Shown: piece after piece, positions 1 through 8,245 of the stretch | How the letters are laid out: each line of letters opens with the position of its first letter | Position numbering within the stretch: the first letter of the stretch is position 1 | Assembly: GCF_016862115.1 (NCBI RefSeq) | Contig: NZ_BOMI01000050.1 | Location: 55,658-119,657, forward strand | Length of the DNA: 64,000 nt | From: Paractinoplanes deccanensis | Lineage (GTDB): Bacteria; Actinomycetota; Actinomycetes; Mycobacteriales; Micromonosporaceae | Reading direction: 5' to 3' | Notes under the pieces: generated by a model | Seen by the model: only the letters and a program-made list of their open reading frames with translations | The model's database searches: none | What the model was told of the DNA's origin: nothing | Made by a program: the position numbers and the translations under genes

Positions 1-407
1 CATGTCCCTCGCGTGGAGGTGCCCTGCACACACGCGGCCTGCGGCGACTGCGGCCTGCAACCTCGTGGCCCGTGGGTGCCGGTCGGCCGCGGAGTTGGGG
101 TTGCGGGGCCGGCCATCTGACTCTTCGTGGCCGGCTGCGCCGCGCGCGGCTCCGCGGCTGGCGTAGGCGTGGCTGACGCGGCTGACGCGCGCAACTGCTC
201 GCAGCGCGCGCGGCAGTAAGCCTCTGCGGCCGCCACCGAACCGTGGTTGCGCCGCATCTTTTCGGCGTGGCGCTGTTTCAGGCCCCAATAACGGCGGCGT
301 TGATGGTCTCGGCGGAATTCCTCACGCTCGGGGGAGTAGTTGCGAGACCTGGTGCGGTCCCTCATCGTGGCCAATTGAGCTGAGGTGAAGAACTGTAGCT
401 GCCGCAT
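1..407 (-). CDS. Hypothetical small basic protein, partial at left edge
   Basis: The reverse strand stays open from an ATG at 407 to the left edge (about 135 codons visible, stop outside the window). The N-terminus reads MRQLQFFTSAQLATMRDRTR, followed by an Arg/Lys/Glu-rich stretch (RNYSPEREEFRRDHQRRRYW), then a low-complexity Ala/Pro tail. A second in-frame ATG at 365 is an alternative start. No catalytic motif or membrane segment is visible. The composition suggests a nucleic-acid-binding or unstructured protein, but no function can be assigned. The N-terminal half looks protein-like; the tail is compositionally biased and may partly be overextended reading. Confidence 0.55.
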   Translation of the reverse strand, partial: MRQLQFFTSAQLATMRDRTRSRNYSPEREEFRRDHQRRRYWGLKQRHAEKMRRNHGSVAAAEAYCRARCEQLRASAASATPTPAAEPRAAQPATKSQMAGPATPTPRPTGTHGPRGCRPQSPQAACVQGTSTRGT

Positions 408-760
408 GAGCTATTTTCCCGCAACGAGGGCCGTGCACGTCAGTTTTGAATCATGCCAATTTCAGGCAATCGGTATTGTTCCGAGCTCGTTGCGCCAATG
501 CAATTGTCAAGCTGCGGCGGCTGCCGGAATTGCCAGATTGTGAGGGGGTGCGGCCAGCAGGGCGTCGGCGTGGTCGGCCCGGGCGTGGGCGTGGTCGGCC
601 CGGGCGTGCGCGTAGCCGACCCGGGCGTTCGCGCGGCCAATGGTGCGCGGGGCGGGCGGACGGGGGCGGACAGCGCCACCCGGGTGAGCGGATAGGCAGA
701 CGCGAGGGCGACGGCAACGGGCCGACGGTAGCTCTGCGGGCAGGTGCCATCGAGCCGGTG

Positions 761-830
761 GGTGGGGGCGTAGGGAAGGGGCAGGCGGGTGGATGGGTGG
801 GGGCGTAGGGAAGGGGCAGGCGGGTGGATG
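761..830. repeat. Two perfect tandem copies of a 35-bp G-rich unit
   Basis: Positions 761-795 and 796-830 are identical 35-bp units starting GGTGGGGGCGTAGGGAAGGG and ending GGGTGGATG. Degenerate pieces of the same unit recur near 879-903, and a GGTGGGAGGTGGCAGTT block occurs at 831 and again near 911, so the whole 750-950 segment is a decaying repeat. The strand is G-rich with several GGG runs, so G-quadruplex formation is conceivable (inference). Confidence 0.8.
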
Positions 831-1123
831 GGTGGGAGGTGGCAGTTGCCGGCGGGCGGGTTGTCGGCGGGCCAGCGGGTGGGGGCGTAGGAAAGGGTCA
901 GCCGAGATGGGTGGGAGGTGGCAGTTCCCGCCGGGCAGGTGTGTCGCCGGACCCGCGGTGAGGGCGTGCGGAAGCAGATGTCTCGATGGCCCGTAGGTGA
1001 GCCGGTGGGGACGCTGGCAGGCCCGTGGATGCGGGCAGGTGGTAGGTGCACGGCAGCCGGGTCATGTCGATTCGATCGCCGTCAGCCCGTCACCTATAGC
1101 AAGACGTACGTACGGTTTGCATG

Positions 1124-1129
1124 TAGGGT
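1124..1129 (+). promoter_or_regulatory. Candidate -10 box of a leaderless VOC transcript
   Basis: TAGGGT fits the actinobacterial TANNNT -10 consensus and lies 6 nt before the ATG at 1136. No Shine-Dalgarno sequence fits between them, so transcription probably starts at or next to the start codon. No strong -35 box was seen. Confidence 0.45.
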
Positions 1130-1135
1130 GCTGGG

Positions 1136-1510
1136 ATGACCTTCGCGTTCGAGTGTCTTCATCACGTTCAGGTGTTGTGTCCGCCCGGCGGGGAGGATGT
1201 GGCCCGTCGCTTCTACTCCGACGTTCTGGGCATGACCGAGCTCGCCAAGCCGCCCGCCCTGGCGGCGCGCGGTGGGTGCTGGTTTCGGGGTGGCGGGTGG
1301 GAGGTGCATGTCAGCCCCGTGCCCGATTTTGCTCCGGCCACCAGGGCGCATCCGGGCGTACGAGTCAGCGGCCTTGAGGGGCTGGCGGAGAGGCTGAGAA
1401 CCGCCGGTCGCCCGGTTGAGTGGGATCCTCATTTTCCGGGCCACCGGCGGTTCTACTCGCGGGACGATCATGGGAACCGGCTGGAGTTCCTCGAGGCGGT
1501 CAGGGATTGA
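1136..1510 (+). CDS. VOC (glyoxalase/bleomycin-resistance) family protein
   Basis: 124 aa, the usual length of a single VOC module with two beta-alpha-beta-beta-beta repeats. It starts LHHVQVLCPPGGEDVARRFYSD and ends with the family-typical FYSRDDHGNRLEFLEA, where D/N and the final E sit at the normal metal-binding edge; the first-repeat His is in LHHVQV. Function within the superfamily (dioxygenase, isomerase, resistance protein) cannot be told from sequence alone. Its 3' end overlaps the convergent GH26-like gene by 11 bp. It is probably expressed as a leaderless mRNA. Confidence 0.85.
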   Translation: MTFAFECLHHVQVLCPPGGEDVARRFYSDVLGMTELAKPPALAARGGCWFRGGGWEVHVSPVPDFAPATRAHPGVRVSGLEGLAERLRTAGRPVEWDPHFPGHRRFYSRDDHGNRLEFLEAVRD

Positions 1511-2501
1511 AGTACGGGTCCCGCACCAGCCGGTGGAAGGCCCTGAACGCGGCCTTGTCCCCGGTGAGCTGGAACTGCTTGTTCGGGCCGTTGCCCTCGG
1601 GGTCGGACTCGAAGTAGGCGATCGCCTTGATCTGCGGGTTGGCCTTGAAGGTGCGGCCCGCGTCCTTCAGCCAGGCCGCGCGGCCGGCCGAGCCCCACGC
1701 CTTCGCGACGCCGAACTCGCCGATCACGATGGGCTTGGGGCGTTGCGCCGCCCAGCGCAGGAACGGGCCCATCAGGTCGCCGATCGGCTCGAAGCGCTCG
1801 CCGGCGTAGACGTCGACGCAGGTCCAGTCGACCTGGTCGTCGCCGGGGTAGAAGCCGGGGGCGTCGCCGCGGATGAAGCCCTCGGCGGTCGGGCACCAGA
1901 CCCACGAGACGTTCGTGGCGCGTTCCTCCTGGAAGATTTTCCGTACGTACTTCCAGGCGGCCACGTAGTCGGCGCCGGACCACATCGTCGCGCGCAGGTT
2001 GGGCCGGTCCATCTCCCAGCGCATGCGCAGCAGCACCGGTGCCTTGATCTTGCGGATGGCCTTGGCCTGCTTGCGGATCAGCTCGTCGTGCTCGCCGTCC
2101 AGGATGGACCGGTTGTCGCCGGTCGCCCAGCTGACCATCAGCGTGGCGCCGCGGGCGAGGAACTCCTTGTCGGACGGCGTGCCGACCATCTGCTCGAACC
2201 GGCGGTACGTGTTGACGATGCTCAACCGGCGCCCCAGGTCGGCCTGGAGGCTGTCGACCGCGGCGAGGCGGCCGACGTGGGTGAGCGCGTCCGGCTTGAT
2301 CCACGCACCGACCAGCGCCCCGCGGCGCGGCGCCTTCACCGGCCCGGACGCGAACGGCCCCTGCCGCACCGCGACCGGGGCCGGCGGCGCCGACAGATCG
2401 GGCGGCGCGGGTGGTGACTCTTCCTTCTTGTCCTCCCCGAACGAGCAGCTGGAGAGGACGAGAAGGGCGAGGAGGGCGGCGAGAACCTTACGCATGGACA
2501 C
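1500..2501 (-). CDS. GH26-like glycoside hydrolase lipoprotein
   Basis: 333 aa from a GTG at 2501 (ATG at 2495 is an alternative). A lipoprotein signal peptide (MSMRKVLAALLALLVLSSCS, lipobox LSSC) precedes a short charged, Pro-rich linker. The catalytic part has VLLRMRWEMD, matching the GH26 acid/base Glu region, and PIVIGEFGVAKAWG, matching the nucleophile Glu strand; WVWCPTAEGF and YPGDDQVDW are also typical of actinobacterial GH26-like proteins. It is the last gene of the EPS operon and overlaps the methyltransferase by 14 bp, so it probably trims or releases the exported polymer outside the membrane (inference). Substrate unknown. Confidence 0.8.
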   Translation of the reverse strand: MSMRKVLAALLALLVLSSCSFGEDKKEESPPAPPDLSAPPAPVAVRQGPFASGPVKAPRRGALVGAWIKPDALTHVGRLAAVDSLQADLGRRLSIVNTYRRFEQMVGTPSDKEFLARGATLMVSWATGDNRSILDGEHDELIRKQAKAIRKIKAPVLLRMRWEMDRPNLRATMWSGADYVAAWKYVRKIFQEERATNVSWVWCPTAEGFIRGDAPGFYPGDDQVDWTCVDVYAGERFEPIGDLMGPFLRWAAQRPKPIVIGEFGVAKAWGSAGRAAWLKDAGRTFKANPQIKAIAYFESDPEGNGPNKQFQLTGDKAAFRAFHRLVRDPYFNP

Positions 2502-3222
2502 GGCGGGCGGTGTAGAGAACGTTCACGGCGTACGCGTCGCTGCCGGGCAGCCGGCGCGCCGCCGCGTCCGCCGCGCGGGCGACCGGGTTGCCGTGCAGGG
2601 ACGGCGTGATCATCGAGAAGCCGCGGCGTTCCACGATCTCGAAGCCGTGGCGTTCGAAGAGCGACGCCACCTCCTCGTGCGACAGCTCCGCGAACCACCT
2701 CTCGCCGCGATGCCGCCGGGCGCGCAGGTGCCGCACCGAGCCGGAGTTCCCGTGGTTCTCCACGACCAGCACCCCCGAGTCCCGGCTCGGCAGCGCCTTC
2801 GCGGCGAACGCCAGAGCCCGCTCCCGGACGGCGGAGTCCACATTGAGCAGCAGCCGGAACATCGTCACGATCGCCGGGAAGCCCGCCGGCACCGGGTGCG
2901 GCACCGGCCCGTCCGGCGCCACCTGATGCCAGTTGGCGCGCGATCCGACCTCCGCCGCCTTCGCCATCATCTCGGCCGACGTGTCGTAGCCGTGCGCCTC
3001 GCGGACCAGCCCGTGCAGGATGCGGATGGCCCGCCCGGTGCCGCAGGCGAAGTCGTGCTGCACCGGCGCCAACGGGCCGAACTCGCGCCGCACCAGCGTG
3101 CGCAGGTAGTCCTGCTGCCGGTCGTTGATCTGCGAGGCGTAGCTGTCCGGCGCGTAGGTGACGTTCTCGTACTTCTCGACCGCTTCGGTGTCCTGGAACA
3201 CCTTGGTGTAGTCCGTGGTCAT
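2488..3222 (-). CDS. SAM-dependent methyltransferase
   Basis: 244 aa. The ATG at 3222 is preceded by a good AGGAGGA ribosome-binding site and overlaps the flippase stop (ATGA). Motif I is HDFACGTGRAIRIL (DxxCGTGR), followed by a motif II-like acidic strand GYDTSAEMM, so this is a class I Rossmann methyltransferase. The substrate is not evident. Its place in the EPS operon suggests methylation of a sugar or of the polymer end, which could act as a chain cap (inference). An in-phase open stretch continues upstream of this ATG across the flippase gene; that is reading through high-GC sequence, not a real extension. Confidence 0.85.
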   Translation of the reverse strand: MTTDYTKVFQDTEAVEKYENVTYAPDSYASQINDRQQDYLRTLVRREFGPLAPVQHDFACGTGRAIRILHGLVREAHGYDTSAEMMAKAAEVGSRANWHQVAPDGPVPHPVPAGFPAIVTMFRLLLNVDSAVRERALAFAAKALPSRDSGVLVVENHGNSGSVRHLRARRHRGERWFAELSHEEVASLFERHGFEIVERRGFSMITPSLHGNPVARAADAAARRLPGSDAYAVNVLYTARRVHA

Positions 3223-4763
3223 CTCGTCCTCCTGGAAGGTGTGAAGGCGTCCAGAGCAAGGCGTTCGCGCAGCAGCCAGGCGCCGCCGCAGTAGGCCGGG
3301 ACGGCCACGAGCGCCGCGAGGGTCAGGCCCGTGCCGCCGGTCCCGGCGATCGTCGTGACGGTCAGGGGGAGTGCGCCGAAGCAGCACACCGCGAGCAGCG
3401 CCGCCGCCCGCGTGCCCCGGCCGAACGGGTGCAGCCCCACCGCGCGGCCGACCTGGATCAGTGGCAGCAGGTTGTTCGCGACCATCGCGCAGGCCAGCCC
3501 GATGGCGGCGCCGAGCGCGCCGTACCGGGGAATCAGCAGCACGTCGAGCCCGATCGTGACGGCCAGCGCGATCAGCACGTTCGCGAGGTTCCACGAGGTG
3601 CGCCCGGCCATCGCGAGGACCATGTCGACCATGCCGCAGCCGGTGGCGACGAGCATCGCGCCGGCCAGCACCGCGACCACGACCCGGCCCTCGGTGGCGT
3701 AGTGCTCGCCGAAGAGCCGCAGCCACAGCGGCGCGAAGAGGATCACCAGCAGGATGACCGGCCAGGTGACGAGCACGAGCCAGCCGGTCGCCGTCTGGTA
3801 GAGGTGGTTGGCGCCGCGCCGGTCCCCTGTGGACAGCGCCTCGGCGAGCCGCGGCTGCACCGACTGGGAGATCCCCTGGTTCGCGAACTGCACCAAGACG
3901 ACAAATCGCCCCGCTACGGCGTAGACGGCGGCCGGGGCGAGACCGGCCAGCGCCGCCACCAGCAGCACGTCGACCCGTTGCAGCGCCAGCTGCGCCACAC
4001 TCGCCAGCGCCCGCGGCCCGGTGAAGCGCCAGAAGTCCCGGCGGAGGCCGCTGCGCTCGGCCCGGCGGGTGGTCACCCCGGGCGGCTTTCCCGCGCGATA
4101 GACCCTTCTCAGGCCGTACGCCGAAAGCACCGTCACCGGCAGATAGGGCGCCACCCACGCGAGCGCGAACCCCGGCAGCGAGCCCGCGGTCCACAGGGCC
4201 ACCACGCCGGCGGCGCCCACGAGCACCAGCTGGAGCGCGCTGCGCACGATCCGGTCGAGCATCACGGTCGGCCGCATCGCCCGGTAGCCGCGCGTCGCCG
4301 TGAGCAGCGCGTCGGTCAGCGCCTGGAGGGGCAGGAAGGCGGCCAGCACCCGCAGCCCCGCGGTGTGCGCCTCGACGACGTGCCCGGCGTCGTGCGCGGT
4401 GACCCGGGCGATCACCGGCGCGGTCAGCCACATCGCCGCGGCGAGCAGCACCGAGACCACCGCGACCGGCACGAGCCCGGCCCGCAGGCAGGCGCCGAGC
4501 AGGTGGGCCCGGCCGGTGGCGCGCAGCCGCGCCGGCCAATAGACCAGCCCGGTCTGTGTGCCCAGCTTCGCCAGCCCTCCGGCCAGCACGAAGGCGGCCG
4601 TCGCCGCGAAGAACGCACCCGCCTGCTCGGCGCCGAGCGAGCGCGCGACGATCCAGGTGACCACCACGCCCGTGCCGCCGGCCAGCGCCGACCCGGCCAT
4701 GGTGGCCAGCCCGCCCCGCGCGGCCGCCTCGGTCGCACCGGATCTCTCGAGAACCGGCGTCAT
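3219..4763 (-). CDS. Wzx-type polysaccharide flippase (MOP superfamily)
   Basis: 514 aa, polytopic with about 12-14 hydrophobic segments, e.g. LATMAGSALAGGTGVVVTWI near the N-terminus and LIALAVTIGLDVLLIPRYG with the family-typical PRYGALGAAIG near the C-terminus. MOP flippases move undecaprenyl-linked repeat units across the membrane. The ATG at 4763 overlaps the sulfotransferase stop and its own stop overlaps the methyltransferase start (both ATGA), so the three are translationally coupled. The partner polymerase (6869-8245) and chain-length protein (8242-9987) lie in the same operon, supporting a Wzx/Wzy-dependent EPS pathway. Confidence 0.9.
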   Translation of the reverse strand: MTPVLERSGATEAAARGGLATMAGSALAGGTGVVVTWIVARSLGAEQAGAFFAATAAFVLAGGLAKLGTQTGLVYWPARLRATGRAHLLGACLRAGLVPVAVVSVLLAAAMWLTAPVIARVTAHDAGHVVEAHTAGLRVLAAFLPLQALTDALLTATRGYRAMRPTVMLDRIVRSALQLVLVGAAGVVALWTAGSLPGFALAWVAPYLPVTVLSAYGLRRVYRAGKPPGVTTRRAERSGLRRDFWRFTGPRALASVAQLALQRVDVLLVAALAGLAPAAVYAVAGRFVVLVQFANQGISQSVQPRLAEALSTGDRRGANHLYQTATGWLVLVTWPVILLVILFAPLWLRLFGEHYATEGRVVVAVLAGAMLVATGCGMVDMVLAMAGRTSWNLANVLIALAVTIGLDVLLIPRYGALGAAIGLACAMVANNLLPLIQVGRAVGLHPFGRGTRAAALLAVCCFGALPLTVTTIAGTGGTGLTLAALVAVPAYCGGAWLLRERLALDAFTPSRRTR

Positions 4764-5641
4764 GCCGCGCGGCGCCAGATCGGCATGCGTCCCAGCCATC
4801 GGGCCAGGGCCTCGTCGTGCGGCTGGTAGTAGTCGGTGAGCTCGCGGCGCAGCGCCGGGTCCATGTCGGCCTGCCGGGGGCGGGCGTTGTGCCGCTCGAA
4901 GGCCGGCCGCTCCAGATAGCTGGGCAGGCCCAGGAACTCGCACACCTCGTCGTAGACGGGCTCCGGCTCGGCGAAGAAGCGCTCGCTCTCCACCACGTGG
5001 ATCCGCTCCCGGCCCACGTGCTGCGCCATCACGCTCAGGTAGCGGGCATATTCGCCGCGCGCGCGGTAGGCGTGGTGCTGGTGGCTGAAGCTGTAGTACT
5101 CGGGGTCCTCGGCGAGCTTCTCCTCCTGCTTGTGCAGGCGGGCCGGCTCCAGCGCCAGCGCCGCCCCGAAGTCGCGCTCCGTCTCGAAGCCGCGGGCCAC
5201 CTCGTGGTGGTGCTGCGAATAGGCGCGCTCCACCGGGTCGCGGACCAGGACGAGCAGCTTCGCGTACGGGAGGTCGCGCGCGATCCGGGCGGCCGCCTGC
5301 GGGTGGTACATGTAGTACGGGCTCGACTCGAAGGTCTGCGCCTGCACCCCGTACCGATCGGCGATCTTGTCGGCGCTGCGCGTGAGCGGGAAGTGCGCGC
5401 GGTACCAGCCCATCCCGCGCCCGTACGACGTGTCGAAGTAGTGCACGCCCTTGTGCAGCACGGCCTTGAGCACGATCGGGTGCCCGGCCAGCGCGCGGTA
5501 GAGCGAGGTGGTGCCGCAGCGCTGCCCGCCGCAGATGAGGAACGACGGCGTCATCCGCCCCGGCGCGGTGAGCCGGCCGTAGGAGCGCGAGCCCAGGTGC
5601 ACCACGCGCTTCATCGGCGCCGGCATGTTGCGTACGTCCAT
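4760..5641 (-). CDS. PAPS-dependent sulfotransferase
   Basis: 293 aa, normal for a bacterial sulfotransferase domain. The 5'-phosphosulfate loop is visible as FLICGGQRCGTTSLYRAL (residues about 33-50) and the 3'-phosphate binding segment as KLLVLVRDPVERAYSQHHHE. There is no signal peptide, so it should act in the cytoplasm on a lipid-linked repeat unit or nucleotide sugar. It lies 1 bp after the APH-like gene and overlaps the flippase (ATGA), inside the EPS operon. An APS kinase at 10080-11597 could supply PAPS, so sulfation of the EPS is the most likely role (inference). Confidence 0.88.
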   Translation of the reverse strand: MDVRNMPAPMKRVVHLGSRSYGRLTAPGRMTPSFLICGGQRCGTTSLYRALAGHPIVLKAVLHKGVHYFDTSYGRGMGWYRAHFPLTRSADKIADRYGVQAQTFESSPYYMYHPQAAARIARDLPYAKLLVLVRDPVERAYSQHHHEVARGFETERDFGAALALEPARLHKQEEKLAEDPEYYSFSHQHHAYRARGEYARYLSVMAQHVGRERIHVVESERFFAEPEPVYDEVCEFLGLPSYLERPAFERHNARPRQADMDPALRRELTDYYQPHDEALARWLGRMPIWRRAA

Positions 5642-5642
5642 G

Positions 5643-6872
5643 TCAGAGCTCCTCGACCCGGCGGATCAGCACCGGGAGCAGCCAGGTGCCGAGCACGCCC
5701 AGACGGGCGCCGGCCTCGGCCTGGCGGTCGGTCAGATATCGGGTGGCGAGGTCGACCAGGTAGAGCAGGGCGGTCACCTCGCGGCCCTGCGGGAGCACGC
5801 CGAACGGGGCGAGCAGCTCGCCCGCGCGCCGGACGGTGGCCTCGACGGCGTCGCGGGCGTCGCCGGTCGACTGGATGCGCTTCTGGAGCTCGTGGTGGAT
5901 GGCGTCGAAGCCCAGCGGCACCCCGGTCGCGAACCGCTCCCAGTCCCAGACCAGCAGCGCGTCGGCGAGGTTCGCCATGTTCCACGGCGCCCAGTCGCCG
6001 TGCCACGCGCCGTAGCGGAAGACCAGGTCGCCGCCGCGCCGCACGAGCATCTCGGCCGCCGACGCCAGGCCGACGCCCTCGGGCCGGTCGCTCACCGCGG
6101 CGAGCCGGCCACGCAGCTCGTGCCAGTACGCGCTGCCCGACAGCGCCCCGGTGGTGTAGCCGCAGCAGCCGGCGATGTCGAGCATCGCGGCGACCAGGCG
6201 CCGCCGGCTCAGCGGCGCGCGCGGCAGCCAGACCGGCAGCGCCGACTGCACCAGCACCTGGAGGCCGCGCCACTCGCCGGCGTGGAGCACCCGCGGCACG
6301 GTCAGCTTGGTGAGCCCGCTGTTGCCGAGCGCGGTCAGCGCGGCCGCCTCGGCGCGCACCAGGTGCTGGGTGAGCGGGCCGGTGCCGAGCTTGGTGAAGC
6401 CGAAGGTCTCCCCGTCCGGGCTGAGCAGCTGGAGCACCGGCTTGCGGTTGGCGCGCGCCGGGCCGATGTGGACGCTGACCGCCAGCTCGCGGCCGAGCGC
6501 CTCGCTGAGGTGGCCGTCGATGCACTGCGAGTACGGGCCGGTGACCCGGATGCGGTCGCGCAGCAGCACGCCGGAGGCGCCGGTGCGCACGGCGGCGACC
6601 ACGGCCTCGCGCTTGAGGCGGGCCGCGCGTGACTGGGGCTCGGCGTACCGGCGCACCGCCGACGCGGCGACCCGGCGCGACATCGCCGGCACCAGCAGGC
6701 GCGGCCGCCGGGCGTCCGGCACCACGAGGTATTCCGCGATCGGGGTGCCCGGCGAGCCGTCGGTGCGGCACGGCTGCGGGTAGAGCAGATCGAGCACCTC
6801 GGTCAGGTACCGCGTGCGCAGCTCCGCGTCGCCGGCGGTCAGCTCGGCGGGCGCCGTCTTGACCGGACTCAT
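5643..6872 (-). CDS. APH-fold phosphotransferase-like protein of the EPS operon
   Basis: 409 aa. The C-terminal half carries the aminoglycoside-phosphotransferase/choline-kinase signature: WHGDWAPWNMAN for the Brenner motif (HGDxxPxN) and LLVWDWERF for the metal-binding DxE strand. The N-terminal about 170 residues show no domain I recognise. Start ATG at 6872 overlaps the Wzy stop (ATGA). Within an EPS operon a sugar or lipid kinase that phosphorylates a glycan component is more plausible than antibiotic resistance (inference); the substrate is unknown. Confidence 0.75.
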   Translation of the reverse strand: MSPVKTAPAELTAGDAELRTRYLTEVLDLLYPQPCRTDGSPGTPIAEYLVVPDARRPRLLVPAMSRRVAASAVRRYAEPQSRAARLKREAVVAAVRTGASGVLLRDRIRVTGPYSQCIDGHLSEALGRELAVSVHIGPARANRKPVLQLLSPDGETFGFTKLGTGPLTQHLVRAEAAALTALGNSGLTKLTVPRVLHAGEWRGLQVLVQSALPVWLPRAPLSRRRLVAAMLDIAGCCGYTTGALSGSAYWHELRGRLAAVSDRPEGVGLASAAEMLVRRGGDLVFRYGAWHGDWAPWNMANLADALLVWDWERFATGVPLGFDAIHHELQKRIQSTGDARDAVEATVRRAGELLAPFGVLPQGREVTALLYLVDLATRYLTDRQAEAGARLGVLGTWLLPVLIRRVEEL

Positions 6873-8245
6873 GTCGTCGTATCCCCCTCGGATGAATTGC
6901 GCCAGAGCAGCGCGAAGGCCAGAACCGTGAAGGCCAGAGGGGTGACCAGCGAGTTGTACCAGAGCATCGCGGAGAACGAGGAGACGATCGCGGCGCTGCC
7001 CGCCACCCCGATCGCGCTGCGGTCGCGGCGGAAGCGCCACAGGCCGTACGCGAAGAAGCCGAGATAGCCGGCCGTGCCCACCGCGCCGTGCGCGTAGAGG
7101 AGCTGCCACAGCTGGCCGTTGCCGCCGACGGTGAAGTTGCCGCAGCGCTCGCAGCCGGCGCTCTCGCCCACGGTGATCGAGTTGCGGCCGCCGAGGGTGT
7201 TGCGCGTGCCGCCGTAGCCGATCACGGGCGAGCCGGTGAAGCCGTCGAGCGCGCGCTCGACGAGGAACGAGCGCACGCCGTTGGACTTGCCGTTGTCCAT
7301 CCGGGCGCCGACCACGTCGCCGAGGGGGGTGGCGACGAGGGTGACGGCGAGCAGGGCGCCGGCCACCGCCACCGCGCCGAGGATCCAGAGCTTGCCGGCG
7401 AGCACGTAGCGGGCGGCCACGTAGACGGCCAGCACGCCGATGCCGATCCACAGTCCCCGGTTGAGCGAGACCACGGCGGGGACGATCGACACGGCCAGGC
7501 AGACGACCGCCCAGAACCGGGCCTTGCCCGTGCCGAACCGCCACGCCGCGACGATCAGCCAGCCCACCAGCAGGCAGAAGTTGTTGCCCCAGGTGTTGGT
7601 GTAGCCCCACGGCGCGGCCGGCCGGGGCTGCCCCTCGCCGACGATGTCCATGATCTGCGCCGCGTACGGGTGCACCAGCGACTGCACGAAGCCCTTGTTG
7701 CGCACGCCCGAGGGCAGCAGCCACTCGACCGGCGAGGTGAACTCGAACGTGCCCGCCACCATGCCGAGCAGCCCGCCCAGCACGGTCACCACGAAGAGCC
7801 AGCCGAGCAGGCGCACCAGCCGGCGCTTCGGCAGCTCGGCCTCGGTCAGGTTGCCCGCGTAGACGAGCAGGACGGTCAGCGAGGCGTACATGATCGCCTT
7901 GTAGCCGACCGCGGGCAGGCGGCTCGTCGCGTGCTCGGCCACCGTGCCGGCCGGGTCGGCGCCGAGCGCCCCGATGCTGATCACCACGGCGGCCAGGAAG
8001 ATCGCCCACCAGGCGAAGCCGGGCGGCAGCCGCAGCGGCCGGCCGGCGGCGCGGCGCCGGATCAGCAGGAAGAGCATCGGCACGGCCATCAGCGCGAAGA
8101 TCAGCACGCCGAGGCCGAGCGCCCACCAGATCGGGTAGAACGCCAGGATGCTCGCCACCGGCCAGGCCGGCAGGTCCCGCCTCTTCGGGGCACCGTGCGC
8201 CGCCCCGCCCGCGACGCGCGCCGGGGTGGGGGCCGTCTGGGTCAC
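6869..8245 (-). CDS. Wzy-type O-antigen polymerase/ligase
   Basis: 458 aa with about 10-12 membrane segments and a large extracytoplasmic loop in the C-terminal half (about residues 315-375) that includes VIGYGGTRNTLGGRNSI and CERCGNFTVGG, the topology of the Wzy_C/O-antigen ligase family. It polymerises or ligates undecaprenyl-linked repeats outside the membrane. The GTG at 8245 overlaps the Wzz stop (GTGA). The loop has two Cys four residues apart (CERC), which could form a disulfide. Confidence 0.88.
   Translation of the reverse strand: MTQTAPTPARVAGGAAHGAPKRRDLPAWPVASILAFYPIWWALGLGVLIFALMAVPMLFLLIRRRAAGRPLRLPPGFAWWAIFLAAVVISIGALGADPAGTVAEHATSRLPAVGYKAIMYASLTVLLVYAGNLTEAELPKRRLVRLLGWLFVVTVLGGLLGMVAGTFEFTSPVEWLLPSGVRNKGFVQSLVHPYAAQIMDIVGEGQPRPAAPWGYTNTWGNNFCLLVGWLIVAAWRFGTGKARFWAVVCLAVSIVPAVVSLNRGLWIGIGVLAVYVAARYVLAGKLWILGAVAVAGALLAVTLVATPLGDVVGARMDNGKSNGVRSFLVERALDGFTGSPVIGYGGTRNTLGGRNSITVGESAGCERCGNFTVGGNGQLWQLLYAHGAVGTAGYLGFFAYGLWRFRRDRSAIGVAGSAAIVSSFSAMLWYNSLVTPLAFTVLAFALLWRNSSEGDTTT

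Larger units (their letters stand above)
408..1135. other. Gene-free G-rich intergenic stretch
   Basis: About 730 bases without a convincing gene. The open frames here are Pro/Arg/Gly low-complexity readings caused by base composition, overlap one another on both strands and lack ribosome-binding sites. The stretch contains imperfect direct repeats (for example two copies of a GGCGTGGTCGGCCCGGGCGTG-like unit near 560-620) and the 35-bp tandem repeat listed separately. Its 3' end carries the likely leaderless promoter of the VOC gene. Confidence 0.6.

Noticed and set aside
761..830. Possible CRISPR array
   Set aside because: Units are directly adjacent with no unique spacers and no cas genes are present.
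440..1139. Several overlapping Pro/Arg-rich open frames left of the VOC gene
   Set aside because: Composition-driven on both strands, repeat-derived and without ribosome-binding sites.
5643..6872. Aminoglycoside resistance gene
   Set aside because: Only the general APH fold motifs are shared; operon context points to glycan metabolism.
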